Shown: in pieces, positions 38,466-39,894 of the stretch
Layout: each line of letters begins with the position of its first letter
Position numbering within the stretch: the first letter of the stretch is position 1
Assembly: GCA_003138485.1 (NCBI GenBank)
Contig: PLGF01000119.1
Coordinates: forward strand, 1 to 39,894
DNA: 39,894 nucleotides
From: Verrucomicrobiales bacterium
Lineage (GTDB): Bacteria > Verrucomicrobiota > Verrucomicrobiia > Limisphaerales > Palsa-1400
Direction of reading: 5' to 3'
The notes under the pieces: generated by a model
Told to the model about the DNA's origin: nothing
Databases searched by the model: none
The model's input: the letters and a program-made list of their open reading frames with translations, nothing else
Made by a program: the position numbers and the translations under genes

Positions 38466-38603
38466 GCCGGCAGTCTAAGGCCCCGACGCCCAATGCACAA
38501 TCACCGTTGCGACCCTAATCCTCGCCTAACGACCGCAACCCCAGAATGAGTTCGGCGCAGAAGAAGAAACCTCAAGATTCGTGCCAATATAGAAAACCGA
38601 GTC

Positions 38604-38669
38604 AACCGCGAAATACCCGAAATACGCGAAAAATCCCGATCCTTCGCGTATTTCGCGTGGTTCGCGGTT
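38604..38669. repeat. Palindromic repeat, REP-like
   Basis: Two 27-base arms (38604-38630 and 38643-38669) pair at 24 of 27 positions around a 12-base loop. Each arm is made of CGCGAAATA-like units, so the arms are also internally repetitive. The element lies in the intergenic region between the methyltransferase and trpF. Frames translated through it give peptides such as RNTRNTRK and RVFRVVRG, a known source of false gene calls. It may be one copy of a dispersed family. Confidence 0.85.
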
Positions 38670-38748
38670 CAAAAAAATTCCTTAGGCGAGGATTTGGTTG
38701 CGAGCGTCCGGGTTGCCAAACACGGCACAAATGGGCTTATATTGCCTG

Positions 38749-39366
38749 GTGCATGTCAAAGTCAAAATCTGCGGCCTCACCAGCGCCGCCGACGCTCAAG
38801 CCGCCGTCGAGGCCGGGGCCGACGCGCTGGGGCTGATGTTTTACGCCGGCAGCCCGCGCCACGTTTCGATCCAGGCGGCGCGCTCCATCGCCGCCGCCCT
38901 GCCGCCGCACATTATCCGCGTGGGCGTCTTCCTGGACCCGGACCCATCCGGCGTTTTCGCCGCCATCGAGGCGTGCGGATTGAACCTGCTGCAATTTCAC
39001 GGCGCCGAAACCGCGGAGTTCTGCGCGCAATTCGGCATTATGACCCTCAAGGCCTTCCGCCTCAGAGACGCCGCCTCCCTCCTGCCCATGGCCGGATTCC
39101 AGGCCGACGCCTTTTTGCTGGATAGCTACGTCCCGGAAAAGCCGGGCGGCACCGGCGAGACCTTCAATTGGGATCTGGCGCTCAGAGCCAGGAACTTCGG
39201 CAAGCCGATCTTTCTCGCCGGGGGATTGACGCCGCAAAACGCCGCCCAGGCCGTGCGCAAAGTCCAGCCCTTCGCCGTCGATGTTTCCAGCGGCGTCGAG
39301 CAATCGCCGGGCAAAAAGGACGCCCAAAAAATGCGGGACTTCGTCGCCGCCGTCCGCGCCGCCTGA
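38749..39366 (+). CDS. trpF: Phosphoribosylanthranilate isomerase
   Basis: A 205-residue (beta/alpha)8 enzyme of tryptophan biosynthesis that converts N-(5-phosphoribosyl)anthranilate to the carboxyphenylamino-deoxyribulose phosphate. It begins VHVKVKICGLTSAADAQAAVEAGADALGLMFY, with the catalytic cysteine in KICG. The catalytic aspartate is in FQADAFLLDSY, and FLAGGLTPQNAAQAV and AVDVSSGVEQSPGKKDAQKM form the phosphate-binding end. I use the GTG at 38749, which puts the start where the family usually has it. The ATG at 38731 is an alternative that would add six residues. No other trp gene is in the window. Confidence 0.95.
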   Translation: MHVKVKICGLTSAADAQAAVEAGADALGLMFYAGSPRHVSIQAARSIAAALPPHIIRVGVFLDPDPSGVFAAIEACGLNLLQFHGAETAEFCAQFGIMTLKAFRLRDAASLLPMAGFQADAFLLDSYVPEKPGGTGETFNWDLALRARNFGKPIFLAGGLTPQNAAQAVRKVQPFAVDVSSGVEQSPGKKDAQKMRDFVAAVRAA

Positions 39367-39385
39367 CCCGCCGCGGCCCCTTTTT

Positions 39386-39405
39386 GGGTGCACAAGGGTG
39401 CACAA
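39386..39405. repeat. Two tandem copies of a 10-base unit after trpF
   Basis: GGGTGCACAA occurs twice back to back, 20 bases after the trpF stop. Its role is unknown. It lies between trpF and the intron boundary. Confidence 0.7.
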
Positions 39406-39452
39406 GCCTGCATAAAAGTGCGTTTTTCACGAATTGCATGACCTTGCGTTGG

Positions 39453-39894
39453 ATAGGGGTAGGGATGGAGTTTTCGACTCCACCCCTCCCTCCAAACCGG
39501 ACAGGCCCGTTTCGGGCATCCGGCTTTCCGGTCGCTGGTCCGACGAAATGGGCTGACCCGGACGGTGCAGACGCTTGACTGCTCCATCCTGGCCACTCAG
39601 CTTGCGCTGGGTTCGCGTGGCCGCGGCCCCTCTGGAAGCAACCCGGTTTCCGGCAGCCTTTTCAGCTCCAGCACGCACAGCCTTTGGGGCACTATGCCGG
39701 ATCCTTTGATGGCCTTCGACCGTCATCGCTCCCACCAACTTCCTATGTCCCTTGGCTCCACGGTCATTACTCGCTTCTTCGCTACTACGGACACTCTGAC
39801 TCCTGCCTTGGCGCGGGCCTCCCGCGTCAGCGTCCACGGCAGGTCTCCTTGGTTGCTGAACATGCACTTCTGGACATTCCGTCTCCAACCACCC
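39453..39894 (-). mobile_element. Group II intron, 3' part, without visible reverse transcriptase
   Basis: Domains V and VI can be folded at 39456-39526 on the minus strand, and the intron would end with AT at 39453. The segment upstream (39527-39894) contains sequence of the type found near domains II-IV in ORF-bearing introns, translating in part as QSVRSSEEA, but no maturase or reverse transcriptase residues in any frame. The intron-encoded protein normally lies in domain IV before domain V, so it seems to be deleted here, or the order is disturbed. The 5' end and exon-binding sites are outside the window. The 3' flank reads toward the trpF end. The call rests on the domain V/VI folds and is moderately firm. 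Confidence 0.65.
39456..39526 (-). ncRNA. Group II intron domains V and VI
   Basis: Domain V (39526-39494): AAGCCGGA pairs with TCCGGTTT over 8 positions including the G-U after the AGC triad, then an inner stem GCCC/GGGC carries a GAAA-containing loop, and CTG forms the usual bulge on the 3' side. Domain VI (39490-39456): a G-rich arm pairs with a C-rich arm through GGAGT/ACTCC around a CGAAA loop. An A opposite 39460 bulges out of the 3' arm, exactly 7 bases before the predicted intron end, as expected for the branch point. Confidence 0.7.

Noticed and set aside
38546-38836. 96-codon plus-strand frame before trpF
   Set aside because: Its distinctive peptide (RNTRNTRK, RVFRVVRG) is just a translation of the palindromic repeat, a well-known kind of false call.
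39466-39480. Stem with a TTTTCGA-like loop resembling a tRNA T-arm
   Set aside because: No acceptor, D or anticodon arm fits around it. The pairing is explained by intron domain VI.
39427-39888. 153-codon minus-strand frame at the right end
   Set aside because: It runs straight through intron domains V and VI and past the 3' splice site, so it is structural RNA sequence and not protein.

Overview
The window comes from a GC-rich Gram-negative bacterium. It is most likely a member of the Verrucomicrobiota, near the Pedosphaera/Limisphaerales group. This is inferred from several traits: pseudopilins whose prepilin site reads A-FTL(V/I/L)E instead of G-F, glycine-rich exported proteins, a secreted GH29 fucosidase, and a C-terminal domain of the 'STNLxxPLxxW' kind on a secreted protein. 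There is no rRNA or taxonomic marker gene, so the assignment is tentative.

Layout. (1) 1-7463, minus strand: an exopolysaccharide locus read as AraC-type regulator, polyprenyl-phosphate sugar transferase, outer-membrane beta-barrel, Wza-type export protein, Wzc-type tyrosine autokinase. It ends in a secreted beta-helix protein cut by the left edge. (2) 7470-8380: no convincing gene. (3) 8381-15514, plus strand: an Sfp-type phosphopantetheinyl transferase, a stand-alone receiver protein, and a complete tripartite RND efflux system (lipoprotein adaptor, AcrB-like pump, NodT-like outer-membrane factor). (4) 34904 down to 15551, minus strand: a run of about 19 kb with very tight spacing. It holds a glycine-rich exported protein, gspE-F-G-H-I-J-K-L-M-C, a secretin split over two genes, a membrane histidine kinase, an NtrC-type sigma-54 activator, two esterases and an alpha-L-fucosidase. 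(5) 35115-38465, minus strand: a large secreted C39-like protein with nidogen-like and PKD parts, and a methyltransferase. (6) 38749-39366, plus strand: trpF. (7) 39453-39894, minus strand: the 3' end of a group II intron that seems to lack its reverse transcriptase gene.

How the parts may work together. The type II secretion genes, the kinase/activator pair and the exported hydrolases are collinear, which suggests a regulated secretion and polysaccharide-degradation unit. A good sigma-54 promoter (34984-34999) with an upstream dyad (35085-35101) stands at the head of this run, and the NtrC-type activator is encoded near its end, so autoregulation is a natural hypothesis. The most unusual feature is the secretin: its last N-domain appears to be divided between two polypeptides, each with its own signal peptide, and the break lies in Ser-rich and Gly-rich linkers.

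Start codons were often moved inward from the longest frame where the longest frame overlapped its neighbour or hid a signal peptide. Many starts have no clear Shine-Dalgarno sequence, so start positions are less certain than the frames.
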